From Candidatus Omnitrophota bacterium (GTDB lineage Bacteria > Omnitrophota > Gorgyraeia > Gygaellales > Profunditerraquicolaceae): a DNA stretch of 15,851 nt. Shown here piece after piece: positions 1 through 7,643 of this stretch. The notes under the pieces are model-generated. The model searched no databases and was not told where the DNA came from. It saw only the letters and a list, made by a program, of their open reading frames with translations. Made by a program: the position numbers and the translations under genes. Position 1 is the first letter of the stretch. The number at the start of each line of letters is the position of its first letter. The DNA lies in assembly GCA_016867095.1 (NCBI GenBank), contig VGKK01000016.1, forward strand, positions 1-15,851, given 5' to 3'.

Positions 1-167
1 TCGCAGAACCACCGAAGTCTATCTCGCAATGCAAGGAATCTGTCGCTTTTCTCATCATCGTCGACTCCGCCATGCTCCTGTCAAAGAACCCCGATGCCGC
101 ACAATTACAATGCATCAAATCCCGGCGATTTAAAGAACGGCTTCAAAATTAACAAAGTCCTGTTTTT

Positions 168-198
168 ACTTATGACTTGTGACTTATGACTTGTGACC
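168..198. repeat. Short tandem word repeat downstream of the last GH113-type gene
   Basis: A unit of about 14 bases (acttatgacttgtg) is present just over twice, ending within a few bases of the gene's stop. The embedded 11-mer acttgtgactt (175-185) recurs twice around 12539-12594, and its last ten bases recur on the other strand at 14575-14584. It therefore belongs to a word family dispersed through this window. No function is visible. The rest of 1-200 contains no gene I can support. Confidence 0.7.
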
Positions 199-200
199 TT

Positions 201-1475
201 TTAATATGCCTTCTCAGAAACGGGTTTGCTGGTGTACCATTCTTTAATCACATTATGCGCCGGTTTATTTTGCGGGGTAAAACCTTTATTCAATTCCCCG
301 CCCATCCTGGGATTGGTTCCCCAATACCACCAGTATGCCCCGTAAAACCAGGGCTTATCCCAGAAAGTTTCCAGCAGCGCCCGGTAACAGTTAGCCTGTA
401 ATTCTAAATCGAGCTTGCCCATACCCACGTACTGCCAGGGCTCGTCAGTAGCGTCTTCCACGCTCTTATAGCCGATTTCGGCGAAAATAACCGGCTTGTT
501 TATCTTTTGCTGCCAGGGCTCAATGGTCTTTAACCAATCCCCCCAGGCGGATTTCAATTCCTCTACTTTGGGTGCCATGCTGCAAACCAAAGGAAAATAA
601 GGGTCTATTCCGGCGTAATCCAGGGCATCCCAAAACTCAATCTGGTTAAATTCCTGGTGCCAATTAGCGGCGTAAGTCAACTTGCCTTTATATACCTGCC
701 GGACCTTGGCAATCAGCTCCCGCCAATATTTGGGTTGCGTCAAGGTAGCCTGGGTAAGCTCTGTGCCGATACAGAAAATCTCCGCGTTTTCCTGGGCGGC
801 GATATTGGCGTAGTGCAGAATAAACGCGGTATAGCTGTCAGACCATTTTTGCCAATCCTGGGGGCTGACAGGCGCGATGTCTCCCCGCCAGTTGCCTTCG
901 CCCAAAATAAGGTCTAAATGCGGCTTAAGCATTACCTTGAATTTTAAGTCGTGGAGCTTACGGATAGCAAAAATAAGGCTTTCATCAGAAGGCGTCTTGT
1001 CCTTTACAGGAGATATTTCGGTGGAGCTATTCTTTTCCTGGTACCAGGTAGTCACCAAGCCCGCCCAGTCCGCTCCCGCGGAGCGCATCTGTTCCATAGC
1101 TGCCACGGAATTAGCGTTGCTGTATCCGTTTTCCGTCCAGGCAACATAAATTATGCCTTTCTGAAAATCATATTTTGCTACCTTGGGCGCTCCAGTTTCG
1201 GTAACTGCTTCCGGAGCTTTTTCTTCAGGTAGCGCTGCCGCAAGGGCCGGCTTCTCCTCTTCAGCAGGAGTTTCGGCCAAAGGAACTTCCACAATGGGAA
1301 CTTCCGGAGCTGACGGCGCCTCTTTAACCGGAGCAACAGGCGCTTTCTCCGTTTCTGCCGAAGGCACTGGCGTTATTGCCGGTTTAACTGACGCCCGGAA
1401 TAAAATGCCCCCGGCAATAAACCCCACGATAAATACTATGGCGATAAAAAAATACAAAGACTTCCCCTTCCACAT
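201..1475 (-). CDS. Membrane-anchored GH113-type β-mannanase-like glycoside hydrolase
   Basis: This is a predicted surface-tethered TIM-barrel glycosidase, most likely acting on β-1,4-mannan or mannooligosaccharides. Residues 7-26 form one hydrophobic helix after a short basic start, without a clear cleavage site, so it is probably an N-terminal anchor. Residues 30-97 are a Pro/Ala/Glu-rich stalk. The catalytic domain spans about 102-415 and resembles the GH113 group: the IGTEL motif puts the likely acid/base at Glu239, and FAEIGY puts the likely nucleophile at Glu333. Aromatic-rich strands (YWWYW, about 381-385) line the barrel end. The start is well supported by an AAAGGAGG ribosome site about 9 bases upstream. 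It is a paralogue of the lipoprotein enzyme at 2530-4074: both begin the barrel with FQKG and share MLKPH and WRGDI. The GH113 assignment and substrate rest on motif memory and on GH130 nearby. A related TIM-barrel family is possible. Confidence 0.85.
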   Translation of the reverse strand: MWKGKSLYFFIAIVFIVGFIAGGILFRASVKPAITPVPSAETEKAPVAPVKEAPSAPEVPIVEVPLAETPAEEEKPALAAALPEEKAPEAVTETGAPKVAKYDFQKGIIYVAWTENGYSNANSVAAMEQMRSAGADWAGLVTTWYQEKNSSTEISPVKDKTPSDESLIFAIRKLHDLKFKVMLKPHLDLILGEGNWRGDIAPVSPQDWQKWSDSYTAFILHYANIAAQENAEIFCIGTELTQATLTQPKYWRELIAKVRQVYKGKLTYAANWHQEFNQIEFWDALDYAGIDPYFPLVCSMAPKVEELKSAWGDWLKTIEPWQQKINKPVIFAEIGYKSVEDATDEPWQYVGMGKLDLELQANCYRALLETFWDKPWFYGAYWWYWGTNPRMGGELNKGFTPQNKPAHNVIKEWYTSKPVSEKAY

Positions 1476-1501
1476 AGCGAAAACCCTCCTTTAATGAGCA
1501 G

Positions 1502-1538
1502 ATGATTTATGGAGACCTGAAAGGGCGACATAAATCAT
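1502..1538. promoter_or_regulatory. 10-bp perfect inverted repeat upstream of the anchored GH113-type gene
   Basis: ATGATTTATG at 1502-1511 is exactly complementary to CATAAATCAT at 1529-1538, with a 17-base spacer. It lies 27-63 bases before the start codon of the 201-1475 gene. It could be an operator half-site pair or a leader hairpin. Its position in the 5' untranslated region is seen; a regulatory role is inferred. Confidence 0.45.
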
Positions 1539-1578
1539 AGCGTCCCTCATTTACTTGCCTATCAGCGTCTGCGAATTA

Positions 1579-1615
1579 AATCCTTGACATTTTGTTATGC
1601 AAAATGTCAAGGATT
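1579..1615. terminator. Perfect 16-bp stem with 5-base loop between the binding-protein and GH113-type genes
   Basis: AATCCTTGACATTTTG (1579-1594) pairs without mismatch with 1600-1615 around the loop ttatg. It lies 28 bases after the stop of the small secreted protein and about 100 bases before the next start. Read on the minus strand it is followed only by a short T stretch (TTTAATT), so a rho-independent terminator is plausible but weak. An operator or an mRNA-stabilising hairpin is an alternative. Each arm contains TTGACA, which resembles a -35 box, but no well-spaced -10 box follows. Confidence 0.5.
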
Positions 1616-1643
1616 AAGTTCCATTCAACACTACCTATCTAAA

Positions 1644-2246
1644 TTAATTGCTCAGCCTTATGTTATCAACATACACCGGGCCTTTATACACCGGCCGCAG
1701 ATTTGACTCAATCCTTACCCCTAACTTACGTATATCAGAGCGGAATTTGTCGGTAACCTGAGTCCTGCGCCAGTCTGTGCTGCCTGGCCCAAGATTGGCG
1801 GTAATAGTGGTCCACTCTCCGGGAGCTAACTTTACCAGGCGCGCCATCTCTATCCAGGCCCAATCCGCGCCTACCGTCAGGATTACGCGGCCCTGCAGGC
1901 CAAAGGGCGCATCCGCTGGCAAATATACATCCACGGAAAGGCTCTTATAAGGCGTCCAGTCAAAATACTGCGGAACTTCTATATAAGCAGCCGTCCATTT
2001 CCCGCCTGGGAAATTAGTCATTATCTCTAAAGAAGATTTTCCTTCCCCGGCAACTTTGTCCGAAACAGTTATGCCTTGCGCCACATATTCTTCCTTTTCA
2101 AAGCACCAATCGGGTATCTCCCAGCCGCCGATATCTCCTTCAAATCCGAAAACGACCTTTTCCGGGGGGCACTGCTGGCAGAACCCCAGGCGCGCCACAA
2201 AAAGCACGCCCGCGATTACACCTAAAACTTTTAATGTTAACTTCAT
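1644..2246 (-). CDS. Small secreted β-sandwich (carbohydrate-binding-module-like) protein
   Basis: This is a 200-residue protein with a signal peptide: basic MKLTLK, a hydrophobic core to about residue 20, and cleavage probably near residue 23. The mature part begins VVFGFEGDIGGWE and ends VYVDNIRL. This opening and closing pattern is typical of jelly-roll carbohydrate-binding modules, where the last strand carries VDNI. Exposed Trp/Tyr residues (for example W85, W97, Y100, W129, W131, W145) could bind sugar. No catalytic motif is visible. The start is supported by AAGGAGG 7 bases upstream. It lies between two mannanase-like genes, so a mannan-binding accessory protein is the natural reading. 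I cannot assign a numbered CBM family. Confidence 0.75.
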   Translation of the reverse strand: MKLTLKVLGVIAGVLFVARLGFCQQCPPEKVVFGFEGDIGGWEIPDWCFEKEEYVAQGITVSDKVAGEGKSSLEIMTNFPGGKWTAAYIEVPQYFDWTPYKSLSVDVYLPADAPFGLQGRVILTVGADWAWIEMARLVKLAPGEWTTITANLGPGSTDWRRTQVTDKFRSDIRKLGVRIESNLRPVYKGPVYVDNIRLSN

Positions 2247-2365
2247 TTGCTGCCTCCTTGTTTTAATTAAAATTGTTTGGATGTTTTATTTGGCAAGTTG
2301 CTACTCTTTTTACCGCCTCCTTTCTACCTCACTGCATAATATATCCCTTATTAACTTTGCTTAAC

Positions 2366-2505
2366 TGCGAATATCGGAGGATCAGATTATCAGAACGAGA
2401 TTATCAGAGTATTAGATTATTAGAAAAAACGTAGAATTCTTCCATCTCTAATATTCTGATGATCTGATTTTCTCGCTCTGATGCTCTGATAGTCTGATAT
2501 TCGCA
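2366..2505. repeat. Long imperfect inverted repeat of iterated 'atcagattatcaga' words
   Basis: The arms 2366-2424 and 2447-2505 are 59 bases each and complementary at about 47 positions with no gap, around a 22-base loop. Each arm is itself made of repeated words such as agattatcaga. The element fills most of the spacer between the stop of the lipoprotein GH113-type gene (2530) and the start of the small secreted protein (2246). The RNA from either strand would fold into a long rod. It may act as a terminator or mRNA stabiliser, or be a small non-autonomous repeat element. Confidence 0.75.
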
Positions 2506-2529
2506 TTCAACACGCTATCTTATTCTACT

Positions 2530-4074
2530 TTATAACTTCTTCAGCCATTCCGAAAATACTTCCTCCGCCTTCTTGCCCCTGATAGTATAGCCCAGGGGAG
2601 ACCACCTTTCCTGGGGAAAATAATTCCACCAATAAAGCCCTTTAAACCAGCTATAAGTTGTGCAAACCGCCAACATCGCGTCCAGCGCGTCGGCCTGTTC
2701 TTCCTGGTCCACCGCGGTCTCTGATAAATTGGAAAAAACGCTCCAGGGCTGGATGTTCGTGCCATCGGCGCTGCTGTAACCCACCTCGGTAAATATCACC
2801 GGTTTATCTATCTTGCTTTGTTTAAGCCAATCATCCAGCAAAATGGCGTTATTCTTCCATCCGGCAATCAATTCTTCCTTTGTGGGATCCTTTTCTGTCG
2901 TCAGGGCGAAATAGGCGTCTATCCCCACATAATCCAATTTATCCCAAAAACCCACCTCCGCGTATTCATTCCAGTTCGCCGAATAAACCAGCGGACCGGA
3001 GTAAATTTTTCTTATCTCTGTAATAATCCCCTCCCACTGGGGTTGCCATTGCGCCGTGGTGATATTCACTAATTCCGTGCCGATGGAAAATAATTCCACA
3101 TTATAAAGGCTGGCCAGTTTGGCGTAATAAAGGATATAATTCTTGTAGCTGGCGAACCACTCGGCAGAAGGAATGATATCGCCGCGCCACTGCCCGGTCT
3201 TTAAGTCAACGTGCGGCTTAAGCATAACTTTCAGCCCCAGCGCATGGGCCTTATTTATGGCGTGAATAAGCGCCTTATCGTCCGGCGTATCCTTGGCATC
3301 GGGATAAATATTCTTCTGGTCAACCTCATCCTGGAACCAGACCACCATAATCCCCAGGTGCCGCACGCCCAATTCCTTCAAATACTCCAGGGTCTGGTCG
3401 GAAAAAACGCTGCCCAGCTCTGTTTTGCTCCAGGAGGTATAAACCACGCCCTTTTGGAATTCCGCGGGGGTAATCGCGCCCGGAGAGCCGACATCTTCCT
3501 CCCTTTCCTCCTTCGGCGGAGCCTCTATGCCGGCCAACTTCTCCGCTATTTGCGGATAGACGCCAACTAAAGGCTTATCCCCGGGATTATCCTTGGCCGG
3601 CCCCAATAATACTACCTCCCAGGTGGAAATCCCCCAATCAGGATTGACTTTTTTAGTCCCTAAAATTTTAACGTAGCGGGCCTTGACGCTGGCAAACTCC
3701 GTTTCGTCTATATTGCCGTCCTGGCCCTTTAAGGACAGAAGGAGCTGCCAGTTCTGGTTATCGTCGGAGATAAGGATATCGTAATCCACCGCGTAGGCCT
3801 GCTCCCAAAAAATTATAATCTTACTTAAGGTTTTAGGGGCGCCGAAATCAAAAGTTATCCACTGGCCAGGCGTATAATTGGAAGACCAGCGCGTCAGGAG
3901 GCTGCCGTCAACGGTGGCGCGCACATTCGGCAAAGGCGCCCAGTCCGGAGTAGTATCAAAAGAAGAAACCTCTACCGATGCCACGTTAAGATAAACCGGT
4001 TGCGCCTCTTGCGCGGCGCAGCCGACACTAGTAATACAGAATAAAAATAATAATGCTAAAAATAACTTCCTCAT
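2530..4074 (-). CDS. Lipoprotein with F5/8 type C domain and GH113-type β-mannanase-like domain
   Basis: This is a predicted surface lipoprotein glycosidase. Residues 1-18 are a signal sequence ending in a lipobox-like SVGC with Cys19 as the lipidated residue. The -3 residue is Ser, so the box is acceptable but not ideal. Residues about 28-157 match an F5/8C (discoidin/CBM32-like) jelly roll: RWSSNY, WITFDFG, then YDILISDDNQNW and ARYVKILG. A charged Pro-rich linker (160-200) leads to the TIM barrel from about 206. IGTEL gives the putative acid/base Glu334 and FTEVGY the putative nucleophile Glu430. It is a paralogue of the anchored enzyme at 201-1475 but is tethered differently and carries its own binding domain. 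The ribosome site is weak (AAAGG). The substrate is inferred from family resemblance and the GH130 neighbour. Confidence 0.87.
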   Translation of the reverse strand: MRKLFLALLFLFCITSVGCAAQEAQPVYLNVASVEVSSFDTTPDWAPLPNVRATVDGSLLTRWSSNYTPGQWITFDFGAPKTLSKIIIFWEQAYAVDYDILISDDNQNWQLLLSLKGQDGNIDETEFASVKARYVKILGTKKVNPDWGISTWEVVLLGPAKDNPGDKPLVGVYPQIAEKLAGIEAPPKEEREEDVGSPGAITPAEFQKGVVYTSWSKTELGSVFSDQTLEYLKELGVRHLGIMVVWFQDEVDQKNIYPDAKDTPDDKALIHAINKAHALGLKVMLKPHVDLKTGQWRGDIIPSAEWFASYKNYILYYAKLASLYNVELFSIGTELVNITTAQWQPQWEGIITEIRKIYSGPLVYSANWNEYAEVGFWDKLDYVGIDAYFALTTEKDPTKEELIAGWKNNAILLDDWLKQSKIDKPVIFTEVGYSSADGTNIQPWSVFSNLSETAVDQEEQADALDAMLAVCTTYSWFKGLYWWNYFPQERWSPLGYTIRGKKAEEVFSEWLKKL

Positions 4075-4100
4075 CTGATTTTACCTTTCATATAATTAAT

Positions 4101-4260
4101 AGAAATTACAATATACAATACACAAATCACAAACAAATCACAATATCAAATGACCAAATTACCAAAAAGTTCTTTTAGCTAAAGCGGGGATTTTGGTCAT
4201 TATGATTTCGGTATTGTTTGTAATTTGTTATTTGGAATTTGTAATTTGGTTTTTATGCCT
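4101..4260. repeat. Intergenic inverted-repeat element, copy 1 (acaaatcac/ggtattgtttgtaatttg type)
   Basis: This AT-rich spacer lies between the GPH symporter stop (4271) and the lipoprotein start (4074). The left half iterates words such as acaaatcacaaacaaatc, and the right half is roughly their reverse complement. Bases 4207-4247 match 9419-9459 with one difference in 41, and the left-half word acaaatcacaaacaaatc also occurs near 9345. This is therefore a dispersed element. A transcript would form a long imperfect hairpin. Confidence 0.8.
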
Positions 4261-4270
4261 CCTCTTCCTC

Positions 4271-5725
4271 CTAAACAGTGCCCCTGCGCGCCTCCAGGTT
4301 CCTGCGGATTTCCTCAATTTTCTGCTTGGTGAGCGGCACGCGCAAAACAAAAATAATCGCGATAGCCAGGCCTGCTATCGGAACAAAGGCAAGACTGGCG
4401 CGGATCCAGAATATGGTCTGGGGCGCCTGCACCGCAAGCTTCCAAGTAAAGCCCGACCAGGTCAAAATCAGGCCAGAAATATAATACCCTAAGGAATTCC
4501 CGAGCTTAAGAATATAGGAAGCGCAGGAAGTAAAGGCTCCCTCTCTTCTTTCTCCGTTATTAAGCTCATCGTAGTCAACAATGTCGGCGCCGATGGAGCT
4601 ATGCAGCATCCACAAAGATGCCGCGGCCATTCCCATTAAACCTGACGAGATAGTTTGCAACCACTGAATAGCCGGCGTATACAAAAACCAAGAGCCGCCA
4701 TAACCGCATATACCGATGACGCAGGCCGTTACTGCCGCCTCGCGCTTGCCGATGCGGTGGGATAAATTCGCCAACAACGGCACTCCTATCAGGCCGCCGA
4801 GCATAAAAGCTACACCCATCCAAAACTGCCAATTATCTCCGATAATTTTGTTGCCGCCGGCTACATAAAAAACCGTGGCATAGTAACCAAGCGCGCCCAC
4901 CATACTTGTACCTAAGGTAAAAGCCCCGCCCATAACTACCATTTGACGGTACGGCTGACACTTAAGAATCTGGCCAAAGCCGCTAAAAAAGGAAATTTTT
5001 TTATTAACCTTGAGCACCACCTTTTCATAATAGCGTTCCTTAGTTTTAAAGAAAATAGTTATGGCAATAATCGCCATTGCTATGCCCAATATTACTGTGT
5101 AAACCTGTATCCCCAAGAGCGTATTCTTCTGGCCTGTCCCCGGAATAAGAAACCAGGCCAGGTTAGTAAAGCGGAGAGCGTAAAAATTGCCTAATTCTGA
5201 AATCTTTTGGGCGGCACTACGATAGGCCATAATGGAGGTACGTTCTTCATAATCGGGCGTCATTTCCGCGCTCAAGCTGTAGTAAGGCACGGTAAAAGAG
5301 CTGATTATAGGAATATAAATTAAGGTAGATAGCATCATATACCAAAATACAACAGAAACACCAAGGAATTCTATCTGCACCCACGACGGCGACACTAAAA
5401 ATAAAGTCGGCAACATCAACCCGCTTAAAATACCGGCAATTAAAATAAAGGGCCTGCGCCGGCCGTGCCTAGAACGTAAATTATCAGACAGCCACCCGGC
5501 TATAGGGTCGGTAATAGCGTCCCAAATTCGGATTAAGGTAAGCCCCAAACCTACCAGCCAGGGCTGAACTCCTAAATACAGGTTAAAAACCGCGAAAGCC
5601 ACCGCCGGGTACAGCCATAACCCCCACATATCTACTGCTGTGCCCAGGCTATAGAACGCCTTAGTAGAAACTGTAAGGCGATCCCGCAAAACTTTCTTTT
5701 CGCCCGCCGCATTAGCTTGTTGCAT
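4271..5725 (-). CDS. GPH-family (glycoside-pentoside-hexuronide) sugar:cation symporter
   Basis: This is a 484-residue major-facilitator-type inner-membrane protein expected to import a glycoside with Na+ or H+. The diagnostic GPH signature is clear in the first loop: WDAITDPIAGWLSD at about 68-81, followed by the basic HGRRRPF at 88-93. About 12 hydrophobic helices follow, including YYSLSAEMTPDYEER in the central region, another typical GPH stretch. The length fits the family. The start is supported by a purine-rich leader with AGGAGG about 9 bases upstream. It follows the GH130 gene by 64 bases and so is probably co-transcribed. The likely cargo is β-mannooligosaccharide or a mannoside, inferred from context alone. 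Confidence 0.92.
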   Translation of the reverse strand: MQQANAAGEKKVLRDRLTVSTKAFYSLGTAVDMWGLWLYPAVAFAVFNLYLGVQPWLVGLGLTLIRIWDAITDPIAGWLSDNLRSRHGRRRPFILIAGILSGLMLPTLFLVSPSWVQIEFLGVSVVFWYMMLSTLIYIPIISSFTVPYYSLSAEMTPDYEERTSIMAYRSAAQKISELGNFYALRFTNLAWFLIPGTGQKNTLLGIQVYTVILGIAMAIIAITIFFKTKERYYEKVVLKVNKKISFFSGFGQILKCQPYRQMVVMGGAFTLGTSMVGALGYYATVFYVAGGNKIIGDNWQFWMGVAFMLGGLIGVPLLANLSHRIGKREAAVTACVIGICGYGGSWFLYTPAIQWLQTISSGLMGMAAASLWMLHSSIGADIVDYDELNNGERREGAFTSCASYILKLGNSLGYYISGLILTWSGFTWKLAVQAPQTIFWIRASLAFVPIAGLAIAIIFVLRVPLTKQKIEEIRRNLEARRGTV

Positions 5726-5789
5726 TGTCCTTCCTCCTTTCCCTTTTCTCCCTACCTCCTACAACCGCGTAGGTTGATTTGGGTTAATT

Positions 5790-6755
5790 TTAACGCCTGC
5801 GCCGGTGATACCTCTGTCCGGCACAACAGGCTTCAATAAGCCGCTCTATAGTTGTGGTGGCTACGCACTGCACCGAATCCGCTCCGCCATAATAAATTTT
5901 AACTTCGCCGTTATCCTCTACCACCGCCCCGCAGGTAAAAACCACGCTCGGCGTCTGCCCGGTCAGCTCGTATTGCTCTTCGGGGATCAGGATTGCCTCT
6001 TCAGCGATAGCCTTGACTTTTGCGGGGTCGTTCAAATCTAAAAGGCAAACCCCTAATTGATAAACCAAATGCGCCTTACTCTGCCAGCGCACTCCGTGAA
6101 AAATAACCAGCCACCCTTCAGGCGTTCTAATCGGAACCGCCCCCGGCCCGATTTTTGCCCAAGCCCAGCGAATCCCCTGCCAGTTCCGGAACACGCATTT
6201 ACTCTTTCCCCAGAAAATCAAATCCGGAGAATAAGATACCCAGATATCGCCGTTGCCGTCGCCGGTATTGGGCCGGTCCAGGCGCGCGTACAAGCCGTTG
6301 ATTTTCTCCGGAAAAAGCACGCCGTTGCGGTTATCCGTCTCGGAAATAAACCCCATCCATTGAAATTTCTTAAAGTCTTCGGTCTTAAGCAGGCTCAGGC
6401 GGCAGGTGTGCCCCGAGTGCGCGGCATGGACAACATAATAAAGGCTGCCGATTTTTGTCACCCGCGGGTCATAAATCATAGAGCCGGCGTATTCCTTAAA
6501 CTCCGGGTCATCATAAGGCATCTCCACCGGCGCCGGGCGCGGCTTAAAATGATAACCGTCTTTGCTATCCGCGAGCCAAAAACGGTCAAACAAAGCGGAA
6601 TTCTCTACCCGGCAAACCATAAGATAGGTACCGTTGTATTTTATGATGCCGGAATTAAAGACATTTTTAATATCGGCGTCTACGGGAAAATCCTTGCCCG
6701 TCAGGATTGGGTTGCCTTCATAACGCTTGCATATCGGATACTTGCTTGTTTTCAT
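5790..6755 (-). CDS. GH130 family β-mannoside phosphorylase
   Basis: This is a cytoplasmic five-bladed propeller enzyme. GH130 members phosphorolyse β-mannosyl linkages to give α-mannose 1-phosphate. Visible family landmarks from the chosen start are NPILTGKDFP (15-24), VFNSG (32-36), YDPRVT (95-100; Asp96 is the likely proton donor), LYARLDRP (155-162), WVSYSPDLIFWG (172-183), KIGPGAVPI (201-209), GWLVIFHGV (214-222) and YYGGAD (288-293). At 321 residues it is closer to the short GH130 subfamilies than to the roughly 390-residue mannosylglucose phosphorylases, so mannooligosaccharide or β-mannobiose phosphorolysis is most likely; this is inferred. I chose the ATG at 6755 over 6782 because GGAAGGAG lies 7 bases before it. 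There is no signal peptide. It sits between sugar permeases and a GPH symporter, as expected for intracellular use of imported β-mannosides. Confidence 0.93.
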   Translation of the reverse strand: MKTSKYPICKRYEGNPILTGKDFPVDADIKNVFNSGIIKYNGTYLMVCRVENSALFDRFWLADSKDGYHFKPRPAPVEMPYDDPEFKEYAGSMIYDPRVTKIGSLYYVVHAAHSGHTCRLSLLKTEDFKKFQWMGFISETDNRNGVLFPEKINGLYARLDRPNTGDGNGDIWVSYSPDLIFWGKSKCVFRNWQGIRWAWAKIGPGAVPIRTPEGWLVIFHGVRWQSKAHLVYQLGVCLLDLNDPAKVKAIAEEAILIPEEQYELTGQTPSVVFTCGAVVEDNGEVKIYYGGADSVQCVATTTIERLIEACCAGQRYHRRRR

Positions 6756-6794
6756 TCCCTGCTCCTTCCTTTGTCTGCGCATTTTTAATTAAAT

Positions 6795-7643
6795 CTATCC
6801 CTTTAATCCGGTTAAGGCAATGCCTTTGATAAAATATTTTTGAAAAAAGATAAACACGAACAGCACCGGCAGCGTGACCACGGTTGTTCCGGCCATCACC
6901 ATGGCAAAATCCGCGCCGAACCCGAACTGGCTGTTTAATACCGATAACGCCAGCGGGACAGTGCGCATGGCGCTGGTATGAATAACCACGAGCGGCCAGA
7001 CAAACGAGTTCCACTGTGATAAAAAGGTAAAGATAGCCAGGACCGCCAAAACCGGTTTGATTAAAGGCAAAATTACCAGGCGGTATATCGCGAATTCGCC
7101 GCAGCCGTCAATCCTGGCCGCGTCCAAGAGGTCATCGGGGATGCTGGTAATATACTGCCGGCATAAAAATACCCCGAAGGCCATAGCCATATTCGGAATA
7201 ATCAGGGCAAAAAAAGTATTTAACCAGCCGAAGGTCTTCATAATAATAAAACCGGGGATAAGGTTCACCTGGTAAGGAATCATCATCGTGCACAAAAGGA
7301 GCAAAAATATTTTATCCCGGCCGAAGAATTTATGTTTGGCAAAGGCATATCCGGCCAAAGAGCAGAAGAAGACATTGGCCAGGGTAACGATAGCGGCGAC
7401 CAAAAGGCTGTTTAACAAATAACGCGCCATCGGTAACAGCGAAAACAGCTGCCGGTAAGGCTGCAACGTAGGATGGCGCACTAAAAATGACGGAGGATAG
7501 GCCTGGATTTCTCCGATGGGCTTGATGGAAGTAACCACCATCCATATATAAGGTATAGCCATAGCCAATGCCCCGATGCTAAGGAGCGCGTAAACCGCGA
7601 AAGTTACTGCCTGGCGCCTGATTTTATCTGCCGATATCTCCAT
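6795..7643 (-). CDS. Carbohydrate ABC transporter permease, MalG type (CUT1-like)
   Basis: This is an inner-membrane permease subunit with about six hydrophobic helices. The cytoplasmic EAA loop that docks the ATPase is at about 174-197 (DAARIDGCG then LPLIKP). The SIKP motif at 39-42 after the first helix and the terminal FFQKYFIKGIALTGLKG are typical of MalG-like partners. Its ATG overlaps the TGA of the MalF-type permease by one base (TGATG), so translation is coupled and the two form a heterodimer. No ATPase or solute-binding protein is encoded nearby. A shared ATPase elsewhere in the genome is common for this class. Confidence 0.95.
   Translation of the reverse strand: MEISADKIRRQAVTFAVYALLSIGALAMAIPYIWMVVTSIKPIGEIQAYPPSFLVRHPTLQPYRQLFSLLPMARYLLNSLLVAAIVTLANVFFCSLAGYAFAKHKFFGRDKIFLLLLCTMMIPYQVNLIPGFIIMKTFGWLNTFFALIIPNMAMAFGVFLCRQYITSIPDDLLDAARIDGCGEFAIYRLVILPLIKPVLAVLAIFTFLSQWNSFVWPLVVIHTSAMRTVPLALSVLNSQFGFGADFAMVMAGTTVVTLPVLFVFIFFQKYFIKGIALTGLKG

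Noticed and set aside
1..167. Open plus-strand frames at the left edge (one ends near 113-160) that might be the 3' end of a gene
   Set aside because: All three plus frames are partly open, none shows a recognisable domain, and composition gives no preference. The tcgcaatgcaaggaatctgtcgc stretch looks more like dispersed repeat sequence, but I cannot prove either reading.
4101..4260. Regular AT-rich word repetition that could be mistaken for a CRISPR array
   Set aside because: The words are short and irregularly spaced, form arms of an inverted repeat and have no constant-length spacers. No cas gene is present.
6057..6788. Long plus-strand open frame of 243 codons opposite the GH130 gene
   Set aside because: It is the antisense shadow of a gene with clear family motifs. 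Its translation is rich in Arg/Pro/His without domain character, and no ribosome site supports it.
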